In this document: positions 14,335 to 22,296 of the stretch, piece after piece
Layout of the letters: each line of letters starts with the position of its first letter
How positions within the stretch are numbered: position 1 is the stretch's first letter
Assembly (NCBI GenBank): GCA_903875815.1
Contig: CAIQXR010000088.1
Coordinates: 1-25,816 of the forward strand
Origin: an uncultured Actinomycetes bacterium
GTDB lineage: Bacteria; Actinomycetota; Actinomycetes; Nanopelagicales; Nanopelagicaceae
Length of the DNA: 25,816 bases
Reading direction: 5' to 3'
Translations under genes and position numbers: made by a program
Notes under the pieces: generated by a model
Told to the model about the DNA's origin: nothing
What the model saw: the letters and a program-made list of their open reading frames with translations, nothing else
Database searches by the model: none

Positions 14335-15165
14335 ATGTCACTTGCAGGAAAACGCATCTTCATTACTGGCGGATCTCGCGGAATCGGGTTAGCAATAGCT
14401 CTGAAGGCTGCTCAAGATGGCGCCCAGATTGCCATAGCTGCCAAAACAACCGATCCACACCCCACTCTGCCCGGGACTATTTTCTCGGCCGCCAAGGAGA
14501 TTGAAGCAGCGGGGGGAGTTGCGCTCCCTATTCAATGCGATATTCGCGATGAGGCTCAGATTGAATCAGCCATTGCGCTCACCGCTGAGAAGTTCGGCGG
14601 GATCGATATTGTTATTAATAATGCGAGTGCCATCAATCTGACACCCACCGAAAAGACCCCCGCAAAACGCTTTGATCTCATGTTTGATGTAAATGTCCGT
14701 GGCACATTTCTTACTTCTCAGGCAGCCATTCCCTTCCTTCGCACCAGTGCCCAAGAAGGACGAAATCCCCACATTCTGACTCTCTCGCCACCACTCTCCA
14801 TGAATCCCAAATGGTTTAAGCCGCACGTGGCCTACACCATGTCGAAATATGGAATGAGCATGTGTGTCTTGGGGATGTCGCAAGAGTTCAAGCGAGATGG
14901 CATCGCTGTCAATGCGCTGTGGCCACGAACCGCCATTGATACTGCTGCGCTAGCAATGATCCCAGGTGTGGATACCGATTTTTGCCGCACACCAGAAATT
15001 CTCGCTGATTCGGCCTACATTATTCTCAATCGCGAATCGAAGAGTTGCACGGGTAATTTCTTCGTTGATGATGAACTTCTCGCCTCCGAGGGAATTACCG
15101 ATTTAGAGAAGTATTCCGTGAAACCCGGAACGACTGATTTCCTTTTGGATTTCTTCCTCGATTAA
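14335..15165 (+). CDS. HSDL2-like short-chain dehydrogenase/reductase
   Basis: NAD(P)-dependent oxidoreductase of 276 residues. The Rossmann glycine motif TGGSRGIG is at 11-18. The AAKTTDPHPTLPGTI stretch (about 35-49) is characteristic of the hydroxysteroid dehydrogenase-like 2 group. NNAS is at 95-98, and the catalytic Ser151, Tyr167 and Lys171 (YTMSK) are present. GAAGGGG upstream supports the ATG at 14335. In the same operon as the crotonase-family enzyme, it may oxidise a hydroxyacyl-CoA or a related lipid-derived alcohol, but the substrate of this SDR group is not well defined. Confidence 0.85.
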   Translation: MSLAGKRIFITGGSRGIGLAIALKAAQDGAQIAIAAKTTDPHPTLPGTIFSAAKEIEAAGGVALPIQCDIRDEAQIESAIALTAEKFGGIDIVINNASAINLTPTEKTPAKRFDLMFDVNVRGTFLTSQAAIPFLRTSAQEGRNPHILTLSPPLSMNPKWFKPHVAYTMSKYGMSMCVLGMSQEFKRDGIAVNALWPRTAIDTAALAMIPGVDTDFCRTPEILADSAYIILNRESKSCTGNFFVDDELLASEGITDLEKYSVKPGTTDFLLDFFLD

Positions 15166-15172
15166 CAAATTA

Positions 15173-15328
15173 ATGAGATTAATAACGGGAAATCTTCACC
15201 GCGCTGGCCATGCTGGCCATTTACTTTCTGGTCCTAGCCATACCCTGATCGTTGGAGCAAGCACTCTTCTTATTATCTCTGCCCTTCTCTTTGGCACCTG
15301 GGCCTATCTGAAGAGCAGAGATAAGTAA
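15173..15328 (+). CDS. Possible small single-TM membrane protein, 51 residues
   Basis: ATG at 15173 opens a frame ending TAA at 15326-15328. It encodes a His-rich N-terminus (LHRAGHAGHLLSGPSH, four His), one strong hydrophobic helix (about residues 25-44, TLIVGASTLLIISALLFGTW) and a basic tail (YLKSRDK). Such a layout is typical of real small membrane proteins. It begins 7 bp after the SDR stop. No ribosome site is visible, and the AGH repeat comes from a 9-bp direct repeat (GCTGGCCAT twice, 15203-15220). Function unknown; it could also be a chance frame. Confidence 0.4.
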   Translation: MRLITGNLHRAGHAGHLLSGPSHTLIVGASTLLIISALLFGTWAYLKSRDK

Positions 15329-15338
15329 GAGTTTTCTA

Positions 15339-16808
15339 CTAGAGCGCTACGCCGCCTTCAGCTTCGACAAGTGAATCTTTGCCGACGTTGATGGTGAAGG
15401 CAGTAACGATTGCTGCGATCAACAAGAATCCTGCACCGTAAATAAAGGTGGTGGAGAAGCCATGCACCTGAGCAAATACCTGAACTTTGGCACCCAGCGC
15501 TTTATGGGAATTCGCATAGGACGATGCTGAAGAGATGGCGACAGTATTGAGTAGAGCAGCGCCGAGTGAGCCACCGATCTGCTGGCTGGTATTGAGAACT
15601 GCGCTTGCTACACCAGCATCGTGCTCGCCGGCATTGTGGAGGCCAGTGCTCGCTGATGGGATGAAGAAGAGTGCAAGTCCCGACGACATCACAACGAGCG
15701 CAGGAAGGATTGCGGTTGTGTATGAGGATGTTGGGGTGATGCGTGAGAGGAAGAGCAATCCCGCTGCGCCAGCGATGAGGCCAGTCACCATCAGTGGTCG
15801 AGGTCCGACCTTAGGCAAAAGTTGTGAACCGATTCCGGCGAAGACGATGACGCCCATAGAGAACGGAAGGAAGGCAAAACCGGACCGGAGTGATGAGTAA
15901 TGCAAGAAACTCTGCATGTAGATGGAGAGGAAGAGGAACATTGCGAAGAGTCCGGTGCCCACCAAGAGTGAACCTAAGTAGGAGCCACCGCGGTTGCGTT
16001 CGGTAAGAACGCGAAGTGGGAGAAGTGGATTCGCAACTCGCTTTTCGATGATGAAGAAGGTGAGAAGGAAGATCGCAGCAATAATGAAGAACTTGTAGGT
16101 GGAGAAATTACCCCAGCCATGTCCAGCTGCTTGGCTAAATCCATACACAAGTGAAACGAGTCCGAGGGTCACAGAGACCGCGCCCGGAATGTCGTAGCTG
16201 CGATTTCCTGGTGCCTTTGATTCATGGATAAATGGAATGGCAAGAAGCACGGCAATGATTGCGATGGGAACGTTAACGCCGAGGCACCAGCGCCAGTTAG
16301 CGTATTCAGTAAGTGTTCCACCCAAGATCAGACCAATAGCGGCGCCGCCACCGGAGATGGCGCCGTAGACGCCAAAAGCACGGGCACGCTCTTTGGGAAC
16401 AGTGAAAGTGACGTTAATGAGTGAGAGTGCTGCTGGCGCAAGAAGTGCACCGAATGCACCCTGCAAGCCGCGCGCAGTGAAGAGAAGTCCCTGGGTAGAG
16501 GCGATGCCTCCGAGGCCGGAAGCGGCTGCAAAACCAATTAATCCCACGATGAAGATCTTCTTGCGACCCACGAAGTCAGCGATACGACCGCCGAGCAGAA
16601 GTAGTGATCCGAAAGCGAGTGAATAAGCAGTGACTACCCACTGACGGTTGGCGTCAGAAATGTGGAGCGCCTTTTGCGCACTAGGGAGAGCAATGTTGAC
16701 GATCGAGGCATCGAGCACAACCATCAAGGAAGCGATGGCAATAACCATCAGCGCGCGCCAGCGATTGGGATCTAATCCATTTTCATCTAAGACAGGCTTA
16801 TTCGACAT
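15339..16808 (-). CDS. MFS exporter, DHA2 family (14 TM, EmrB/QacA-like)
   Basis: Proton-driven drug or metabolite exporter of 489 residues with about 14 hydrophobic segments. DHA2 signatures are present: motif D1-like SLMVVLDASIVNIALPS in TM1, WVVTAYSLAFGSLLLLGGRIADFVGRKK (motif A with RIADFVGRK), RGLQGAFGALLAPAALSL and the antiporter motif GAISGGGAAIGLILGG. ATG at 16806-16808 (MSNKP) is chosen because GGAG lies 6 nt before it; a start 8 codons upstream lacks this. No linked TetR regulator is visible. Substrate unknown. Confidence 0.9.
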   Translation of the reverse strand: MSNKPVLDENGLDPNRWRALMVIAIASLMVVLDASIVNIALPSAQKALHISDANRQWVVTAYSLAFGSLLLLGGRIADFVGRKKIFIVGLIGFAAASGLGGIASTQGLLFTARGLQGAFGALLAPAALSLINVTFTVPKERARAFGVYGAISGGGAAIGLILGGTLTEYANWRWCLGVNVPIAIIAVLLAIPFIHESKAPGNRSYDIPGAVSVTLGLVSLVYGFSQAAGHGWGNFSTYKFFIIAAIFLLTFFIIEKRVANPLLPLRVLTERNRGGSYLGSLLVGTGLFAMFLFLSIYMQSFLHYSSLRSGFAFLPFSMGVIVFAGIGSQLLPKVGPRPLMVTGLIAGAAGLLFLSRITPTSSYTTAILPALVVMSSGLALFFIPSASTGLHNAGEHDAGVASAVLNTSQQIGGSLGAALLNTVAISSASSYANSHKALGAKVQVFAQVHGFSTTFIYGAGFLLIAAIVTAFTINVGKDSLVEAEGGVAL

Positions 16809-16924
16809 TAATCTCTCCAGGTATTGGGTCATTGTGATTGAAAGAGGGCTCTAGCCCAGCCCGTATTCTCTCCCATTTCGGACGAGATTTCTCGATGGAG
16901 CGCGCTCGGAAGATGAGCAGAAAG

Positions 16925-17662
16925 TTAAATGGCGATGAGATTTGTGTTCAAAGTGGCGCGAGTAACTTCCAGAATCTGATGATTGGGGATATTGGTCCAA
17001 CCAGCCTGATCCCAACCGCTTGAGGCGGCAATGATGCCCTTGGAGTCGGCTCGGTATGCCAAGTCATAATACCCAGGACCTTCATCATCAGGGATTTTGG
17101 CATCGTTATGTTCGCAGATTGTGAAGAAATATTCTGGGGTGAGAAGCATGGCGTTGATGCTCGAGTAGTTGTCTTGTGCAGCAATCGCTCGCACTGCGGC
17201 GACAATTCCCTCGCGCAGGCCCAGCTTACGAACTTGCGTAACGATGGCGAAGAAATATTTCTCGCTATCAGTTTCACCGCGCATCTCGGGGATGAGATCG
17301 GCATCGATGAATTTATCGAGTGAATGAGGCGGGTTGATAGATCCGTTATGAATAAAACTCATATCCTCGAAAGTAAATGGGTGAGTGTTACCTTCTGAGA
17401 TCGCTAAGCCGAGAGTTGCCCACCGCAAGTGAAGTAGGGCGCCATCGGATTCAAGTGATTTCGATGTCTCAGCAAAGAGTGGACTTTCCTTCGCCCGTCC
17501 TGGTTCAAGAATGAGGGTTGCCTCGCTCGCGCTATCAATGGAGGAGATGCCCCAGCCATCACCATGTTTCGCTGACAGCGCCGTAAATTCAGTAAAAGCA
17601 GGACCGGCGATGTCAGAGATTGTTTCCGAGTGATCGGAGACATAACCCATGAGGCGGCACAT
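16925..17662 (-). CDS. Class II glutamine amidotransferase (EgtC/YafJ-like Ntn hydrolase)
   Basis: An Ntn-type amidase domain of 245 residues standing alone, with Cys2 as the nucleophile after Met removal (MCRLMGYV). Supporting residues are HGDGWG (33-38), Arg80 in LHLRWATLG, FIHNGSI (Asn106-Gly107) and ETDSE near 130-134. No synthetase partner domain is attached. The related EgtC hydrolyses a gamma-glutamyl bond in ergothioneine synthesis, and here the gene is third in an operon after a gamma-glutamyl ligase-like protein and an aldehyde dehydrogenase. It is therefore a candidate for releasing glutamate from a gamma-glutamylated intermediate. That role is inference. A TAAAGT box 6 nt upstream suggests it also has its own leaderless start. 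Confidence 0.85.
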   Translation of the reverse strand: MCRLMGYVSDHSETISDIAGPAFTEFTALSAKHGDGWGISSIDSASEATLILEPGRAKESPLFAETSKSLESDGALLHLRWATLGLAISEGNTHPFTFEDMSFIHNGSINPPHSLDKFIDADLIPEMRGETDSEKYFFAIVTQVRKLGLREGIVAAVRAIAAQDNYSSINAMLLTPEYFFTICEHNDAKIPDDEGPGYYDLAYRADSKGIIAASSGWDQAGWTNIPNHQILEVTRATLNTNLIAI

Positions 17663-17668
17663 ATCTGA

Positions 17669-17674
17669 ACTTTA
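17669..17674 (-). promoter_or_regulatory. -10 box of a probable leaderless promoter (class II amidotransferase)
   Basis: On the minus strand TAAAGT is followed by TCAGAT and the ATG at 17662. It lies inside the 21-bp gap after the aldehyde dehydrogenase gene, so it would be an internal promoter. Confidence 0.4.
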
Positions 17675-17683
17675 TCCTGTGAC

Positions 17684-19048
17684 TTAGCTCTGGGTGTCGA
17701 AGAAGACGTTCTTGGTCTCGGTAAATGCGTCGAGCGCATCGGGGCCGAGCTCGCGGCCAAGTCCGGATTGCTTGTATCCACCAAATGGCGTCCAATAGCG
17801 GACCGATGAGTTGGAATTGACGGAGAGGTTGCCTGCTTCAACTCCGCGCGAGACTCGCACTGCCCGGCCAATATCGCGCGACCAGATCGATCCCGACAAG
17901 CCATATTCGCTCTCGTTGGCAAGACGGATGGCATCTGCCTCATCAGTAAAGCGTAAGACGGAAACAACTGGACCAAAGACTTCTTCACGGTAGGCGCGAT
18001 CACTGGAATCTTTGGGAGTGAGTACGGTTGGTGCAAACCAATAGCCAGGACCGGCTGGCTTTGAGCCTTGGAAGGCGATGGGGGAGCCAGCAGGTAGGAA
18101 ATCACTCACGCGATCGAATTGAATTTTGGAAATCAACGGTCCCATCTCGCTACTTTCCTGCGAAGGATCTCCGACGACAAATTTCTTTACCGCAACTTCG
18201 AATTTCTCCATGAAGGAGTCGTAGACGTTGGCTTGCACCAAAATTCGAGAACGCGCGCAGCAATCTTGACCAGCATTGTCGAAGACGCCTCCGGGCGCTC
18301 CAGCTGCGGCCTTTTCGATATCGGCATCATCAAAAATAATATTGGCGCTCTTTCCGCCAAGTTCTAACGTCACGCGTTTTACTTGTTCAGCTGCACCCCG
18401 CATGATCTGCTTGCCAACGCGAGTGGAACCAGTAAAGACAATTTTGCGAACTAAAGGATTGGTGACGAAGCGTTCACCGACAACACTGCCGGCACCAGGA
18501 ATGACATTGAAAACGCCGTCAGGGATTCCTGCTTCGAGGGCGAGTTCGCCGAGTCGAATCGCAGTGAGTGGTGTGTACTCGGCGGGCTTTAATACGACAG
18601 TATTTCCAGCAGCGAGTGCTGGTGCGAAACCCCAAGCAGCAATAGGCATAGGGAAGTTCCAAGGAACAATAATTCCCACAACTCCGAGCGGTTCTTTAAA
18701 GGTGATATCGATGCCATTAGGGACCGGAATTTGGCGGCCAAAGAGGCGCTCGGGTGCGGCGCTGTAGTAATTGAGAAGGTCGCGAACATTGCCTGCCTCC
18801 CAACGGGCATTGCCAATCGTGTGTCCAGCGTTAAGTACTTCGAGTTGTGCCAGCTCTTCGTTGTGGGAATCGACTAAAGCCGCAAATGTGCGAAGCAACT
18901 TGGCACGGTCTCCTGGCGTTACCTTCTTCCAACTTTCGAATGCGTTCTGCGCCTTCAGGATGGTGGCATCAGTCTGGGCGAGATCAGCTAAGGCAATCTC
19001 CTTAATGGGTTGCTCGGTAACTGGGCTGATGATCGTGTAGTTAGACAT
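17684..19048 (-). CDS. NAD(P)-dependent aldehyde dehydrogenase (AldC/PuuC-like)
   Basis: Oxidises an aldehyde to the acid. The 454 residues are slightly short for the family (about 480). Asn131 in PWNFP, Lys154 in KPAEYTP, the GSTRVGK turn near 207-213, catalytic Glu229 in LELGG and catalytic Cys263 in GQDCCARSR are intact. EEVFGPV and PFGGYKQSGLGRELG are present near the C-terminus. It lies 59 bp after the GS-like gene and 21 bp before the class II amidotransferase gene on the same strand. The position matches aldC in the mycobacterial glnA4 region. The probable substrate is a gamma-glutamyl-amino-aldehyde. The ribosome site AGGAG is 11 nt from the ATG, so translation may be moderate. Confidence 0.92.
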   Translation of the reverse strand: MSNYTIISPVTEQPIKEIALADLAQTDATILKAQNAFESWKKVTPGDRAKLLRTFAALVDSHNEELAQLEVLNAGHTIGNARWEAGNVRDLLNYYSAAPERLFGRQIPVPNGIDITFKEPLGVVGIIVPWNFPMPIAAWGFAPALAAGNTVVLKPAEYTPLTAIRLGELALEAGIPDGVFNVIPGAGSVVGERFVTNPLVRKIVFTGSTRVGKQIMRGAAEQVKRVTLELGGKSANIIFDDADIEKAAAGAPGGVFDNAGQDCCARSRILVQANVYDSFMEKFEVAVKKFVVGDPSQESSEMGPLISKIQFDRVSDFLPAGSPIAFQGSKPAGPGYWFAPTVLTPKDSSDRAYREEVFGPVVSVLRFTDEADAIRLANESEYGLSGSIWSRDIGRAVRVSRGVEAGNLSVNSNSSVRYWTPFGGYKQSGLGRELGPDALDAFTETKNVFFDTQS

Positions 19049-19107
19049 GGATTCTCAATCTCCTATTGGGGGGCGAACTCTTGGTTATGGTCGAAAAGGG
19101 GAGGGCG

Positions 19108-20457
19108 TTACATGCGTTCGAAGCCGCGGAAGCGCTCCCAATCGGTAACGGCCTTTCCAAAGGCATCAAGTTCAGTATCGGCCATGTGGGTGTAATGCTT
19201 CTGGACATCTTCACCGAAAGTCTCTTTCACCCAAGCGCTATGCGCCCAGAGATCGCGAGCTTCTTGCAGTGAGGTAGGAACGCGAGAAGTTTCTAGCGCA
19301 TAAGCGTTTCCGGTGAAGATGGGCTCGAGGACGCTCTTCTTCTCGATGCCATCAAGGCCGGCCGCAATCATTCCTGCGACAGCGAGATATTGATTGACAT
19401 CGCCACCCGGCACTCGATTTTCGATGCGCAAGCTATGTCCTTGGCCAACCAAGCGAAGAGCGCAAGTGCGATTATCGCGACCCCACTTCAGAGCAGTTGG
19501 AGCAAATGTTCCATATTGGTAGCGCTTGTAGGAATTGATATTCGGCGCAAAGAGAAGTGTCAGTTCACGCATGTGGGCGTGGATACCCGCCAGGTAATTA
19601 CGCCCGAGTTCTGACATACCATCACCAGCATCGCCCGCAAGTACTGCCTCGCCACTCTTGCTTCGGAAGGAGAGGTGGATATGGCATGAGTTTCCTTCGC
19701 GCTCATTAAATTTTGCCATAAAGGTTAGTGAACAGCCTTGTTGCGCAGCGATCTCTTTCGCTCCCATTTTGTAAATCGAATGGTTATCACAAGTGGTCAA
19801 GGCATCTTCGTATCGAAAAGCGATTTCGTGCTGACCGAAGTTGCATTCGCCCTTAGCAGACTCAACGATCAACCCGGCTTTATCCATTTGGAGGCGAATT
19901 TCTCGGAGCAGCTTCTCCACTCGGGAAGTGCCGATTAGGGAGTAGTCGACGTTGTATTGGTTTGCGGGGATGAGATCCTTGTAGCCCTTATCGAATGCTT
20001 CTTCATACGTGTCTTTGAAGACGATAAATTCGAGTTCGGTTCCGCAGAGCGCGACCATTCCCGCGGCATCGAGTCGCGCCAATTGCTTTTTGAGAATGCT
20101 GCGTGGTGCAACCGAGACATCGTGCTTGTGGTGATCCACAAAGTCCGCAGTGACCATGGCGGTGCCGGGATGCCATTCAAGTTTGCGAACAGTGTTGAAA
20201 TCAGGATGCATTCCCATATCGGCATAACCGGTATCCCAGTTGGAGACGTCATAGCCCTGGACAGTATTCATGTCGATATCGACGGCGAGGAGGTAGTTGC
20301 AACCTTCAGTGCCGTTAGCAATGGTGTCGGCTAAGAAGAAGGGGGCGTGGATGCGCTTGCCCTGGAGGCGACCCTGCATATCGGTGGCTCCTACAACGAC
20401 GGTATCAATCGTTCCGTTCGCAATATCTTTCTTGAGCTCTTCCAGACTGTAGGACAT
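19108..20457 (-). CDS. Glutamine-synthetase-like gamma-glutamyl-amine ligase (GlnA4/GlnA3 type)
   Basis: ATP-dependent ligase that would join glutamate to an amine. The 449-residue GS fold has its metal and ATP residues: ELEF (Glu141, Glu143), KGECNFGQHEIAF (Glu204, Glu211), GNSCHIHLS (His259) and LRIENRVPGGDVN (Arg344, Glu346). The NANQYNVDYS-type segment (PANQYNVDYSLIG, 164-176) and the lack of a GSI-beta adenylylation tyrosine motif near the C-terminus separate it from housekeeping GlnA. It closely recalls actinobacterial GlnA4. S. coelicolor GlnA4 is a gamma-glutamylethanolamide synthetase and GlnA3 acts on polyamines; I cannot tell the substrate by eye. GAGGG precedes the ATG. First gene of the operon with the dehydrogenase and amidotransferase. 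Confidence 0.88.
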   Translation of the reverse strand: MSYSLEELKKDIANGTIDTVVVGATDMQGRLQGKRIHAPFFLADTIANGTEGCNYLLAVDIDMNTVQGYDVSNWDTGYADMGMHPDFNTVRKLEWHPGTAMVTADFVDHHKHDVSVAPRSILKKQLARLDAAGMVALCGTELEFIVFKDTYEEAFDKGYKDLIPANQYNVDYSLIGTSRVEKLLREIRLQMDKAGLIVESAKGECNFGQHEIAFRYEDALTTCDNHSIYKMGAKEIAAQQGCSLTFMAKFNEREGNSCHIHLSFRSKSGEAVLAGDAGDGMSELGRNYLAGIHAHMRELTLLFAPNINSYKRYQYGTFAPTALKWGRDNRTCALRLVGQGHSLRIENRVPGGDVNQYLAVAGMIAAGLDGIEKKSVLEPIFTGNAYALETSRVPTSLQEARDLWAHSAWVKETFGEDVQKHYTHMADTELDAFGKAVTDWERFRGFERM

Positions 20458-20718
20458 GGGACCCTCTCGGCTAGTAACCAGTGGCTTGGCTGCTGGTCAA
20501 TGCTTGAGGTTAACGGCGCAGGAGATGGCGTTCAAGGGGGAAGGGGAAATTTCGGGGTTTTGGGCCGTGAAGCAAAAAACCCAGGCCTTTTGGGGGCACG
20601 GAGGAGCCTTTGTTACGGGAAATTAACAAAAATTAATAAAAAAGAATGGTGAGATCCTTTAAAAAGGGTGAGACGAGGGCCACACTTATGGGAACTTCTA
20701 GGAAGGGTGTATCGATAC
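20458..20718. promoter_or_regulatory. Divergent promoter region between ligase and permease genes
   Basis: This 261-bp gap must hold both promoters of the amine cluster. Seen in it: an imperfect repeat ACCAG...CTGGT (20476-20496 area) near a minus-strand TTGACC; a GGGTTTT/AAAACCC hairpin (20555-20582); and an AT-rich block (about 20618-20645). On the minus strand the hairpin area includes CCCA-n7-TGGG followed by six T, a weak attenuator shape in the ligase leader. Next to the permease lies ATCCTTT-AA-AAAGGGT, six of seven pairs matching. None is strong enough to call an operator. Confidence 0.4.
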
Positions 20719-22209
20719 ATGTCCAATGTTCATGATGCCGATGCCGCGAAATTAGCGGAACTTGGCTACAAACAAGAGTTCGAACGTAAATGGTCTGGCT
20801 TCCATAACTTTGCCATCTCCTTCTCCATCATCTCCATCCTCTCGGGCTGCTTCACCACATTCGCCCAAGCATGGAACAACGGTGGACCCGTTGCGATCTC
20901 CGTAGGTTGGCCAATCATCGCCGGCCTGATCATGCTCATTGGTCTGACCATGGCAGAACTCGTCTCTGCGATGCCTACTGCAGGTGGAATTTATTATTGG
21001 GCGCTCAATCTTGGTAAGCCAATTCATGGTTGGGTTACCGGTTGGCTTAATCTCATCGGCCTGATCACCGTAACTGCCGGTGTGGATTATGGCTTCGCAA
21101 ACTTCTTCACCTTTACCGCAAGCCTCTATTCAAAGAGTTTTGATCCAGGCAATCTCCACACTATCTTCCTCATCTTCGCGATTACTCTCGTCATTCACAT
21201 TGCCATGAATATCTGGGGCGCAAAGATCATTCACCAGCTCCAGGGAATCAACGTCTGGGTTCACGTCTTTGGTGTTGCTGCGATCATTGTGATCTTGATC
21301 CTGATCCCGTCACATCACCAGAGCTCCCACTGGGTCTTTACTCATCAAATTAATAACAGTGGCTTCTCCAATCACGCTTTCTGGATCTACGTTCTTCCAT
21401 TGGGCTTCTTGCTCACCCAGTACACGATTACTGGCTTTGATGCTTCAGCTCACGTGTCGGAGGAAACCGGTCAAGCAGGTAAAGCTGCAGCACAAGGATT
21501 GTGGAAGTCGATTGCATACTCAGCGGTTGCTGGTTGGATCCTCCTCCTCTCATTCCTTTATGCGTCCACCGACGAAGCAGCAATTACTAAGGGCGGCGGC
21601 TTTGTTGCCACCATCTTCACCACTGCAGTTTCCAGCGGTTGGGCAAAGTCCATTTTGATCATCACCTGCCTCGGACAATTCTTCTGCGGCATGTCATGTA
21701 TCACTGCTGGTTCTCGCATGCTCTTTGCATTCTCACGTGACCGCGCAGTCCCAGGTCATAAGGTCTGGACCAAAGTTGATAAGAATCGCAACCCATCGAA
21801 CGCTGCCTTCGGACTAGGTATTGCGGCGCTGATCGTCACTATTCCTGCTCTCTGGTCAGCAGTGGCATTCTTCGCCGTTACTTCGATGGCAGTAATCGGT
21901 CTCTTTGGTTCATTCGCAATTCCTATCTGGTTGCGTTGGCGCAAGGGCGATGCCTTCAAGCAAGGTGAGTGGAACTTGGGTAAGAAGTGGAAGTGGATGG
22001 CGCCTCTAGCTGTTCTCGAGATCGTCGTGGTCTCGGTCTACTTCATCATGCCAACCACACCAGCTGGCGTTCCTTGGGGCAAGAGCTTTGATATCAAGGC
22101 TGCTAACTACACCCCAGTGACCTTCGTCGTCGTTCTTGGCGGAGCGCTTCTCTGGTGGGTACTTGGCGCAAAGAAGCACTTCAAGGGACCTGTTCGTACC
22201 CTCGATTAA
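20719..22209 (+). CDS. APC-superfamily amine/amino-acid permease (ACT or GABA-permease type)
   Basis: Membrane importer of 496 residues with about 12 TM helices. It begins with a short soluble segment (MSNVHDADAAKLAELGYKQE), then FERKWSGFHNFAISFSIISILSG in TM1. Hallmarks of the amino acid/choline transporter group follow: AELVSAMPTAGGIYYWA in TM2-3, TGFDASAHVSEETGQAGKAA mid-protein (ASAHVSEET) and SRMLFAFSRDRAVPGHKVW. The ATG at 20719 is chosen from GGAAGGG about 9-10 nt upstream; a GTG at 20668 would add 17 unlikely residues. Divergent from the ligase operon, it is the probable uptake system for the pathway's amine substrate. The family also includes GABA, choline and ethanolamine permeases. 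Confidence 0.9.
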   Translation: MSNVHDADAAKLAELGYKQEFERKWSGFHNFAISFSIISILSGCFTTFAQAWNNGGPVAISVGWPIIAGLIMLIGLTMAELVSAMPTAGGIYYWALNLGKPIHGWVTGWLNLIGLITVTAGVDYGFANFFTFTASLYSKSFDPGNLHTIFLIFAITLVIHIAMNIWGAKIIHQLQGINVWVHVFGVAAIIVILILIPSHHQSSHWVFTHQINNSGFSNHAFWIYVLPLGFLLTQYTITGFDASAHVSEETGQAGKAAAQGLWKSIAYSAVAGWILLLSFLYASTDEAAITKGGGFVATIFTTAVSSGWAKSILIITCLGQFFCGMSCITAGSRMLFAFSRDRAVPGHKVWTKVDKNRNPSNAAFGLGIAALIVTIPALWSAVAFFAVTSMAVIGLFGSFAIPIWLRWRKGDAFKQGEWNLGKKWKWMAPLAVLEIVVVSVYFIMPTTPAGVPWGKSFDIKAANYTPVTFVVVLGGALLWWVLGAKKHFKGPVRTLD

Positions 22210-22241
22210 TACCGAGCAGGGATATATGTAAGTAAGTGGTC

Positions 22242-22276
22242 AAGCCGCTTCGTTCCAGATTGGAGCGAAGCGGCTT
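22242..22276 (+). terminator. Strong hairpin between permease and SDR genes
   Basis: AAGCCGCTTCG (22242-22252) pairs perfectly with CGAAGCGGCTT (22266-22276). The stem extends inward by TTCC/GGAG (one G-U) to a 5-nt loop, 15 bp in all. No run of T follows, only TTACTTAATT, and the SDR ribosome site starts 10 nt later. It may be a partial terminator or a processing element; outer TAAGT/ACTTA copies could lengthen the stem with a bulge. Confidence 0.6.
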
Positions 22277-22296
22277 ACTTAATTGAAGGAGTAGAT

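Noticed and set aside
16925..17662. Ergothioneine biosynthesis gene egtC
   Set aside because: The fold fits, but no egtA, egtB, egtD or egtE gene is nearby and the operon partners are amine-degradation enzymes.
17404..18105. 233-residue minus-strand frame overlapping the aldehyde dehydrogenase and amidotransferase genes
   Set aside because: It is another frame of two well-supported genes on the same strand, and its Ser/Pro/Arg-rich translation looks like a shadow.
16925..20457. N-methylglutamate (GmaS/MgsABC) methylamine pathway
   Set aside because: A GS-like ligase with a class II amidotransferase recalls it, but MgsB and MgsC are absent, and the amidotransferase is of the MCRLMGY EgtC/YafJ type.
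19108..20457. Housekeeping glutamine synthetase GlnA
   Set aside because: The sequence pattern (PANQYNVDYS block) and context with dehydrogenases and amidases fit the GlnA3/GlnA4 group, and the adenylylation motif is not seen.
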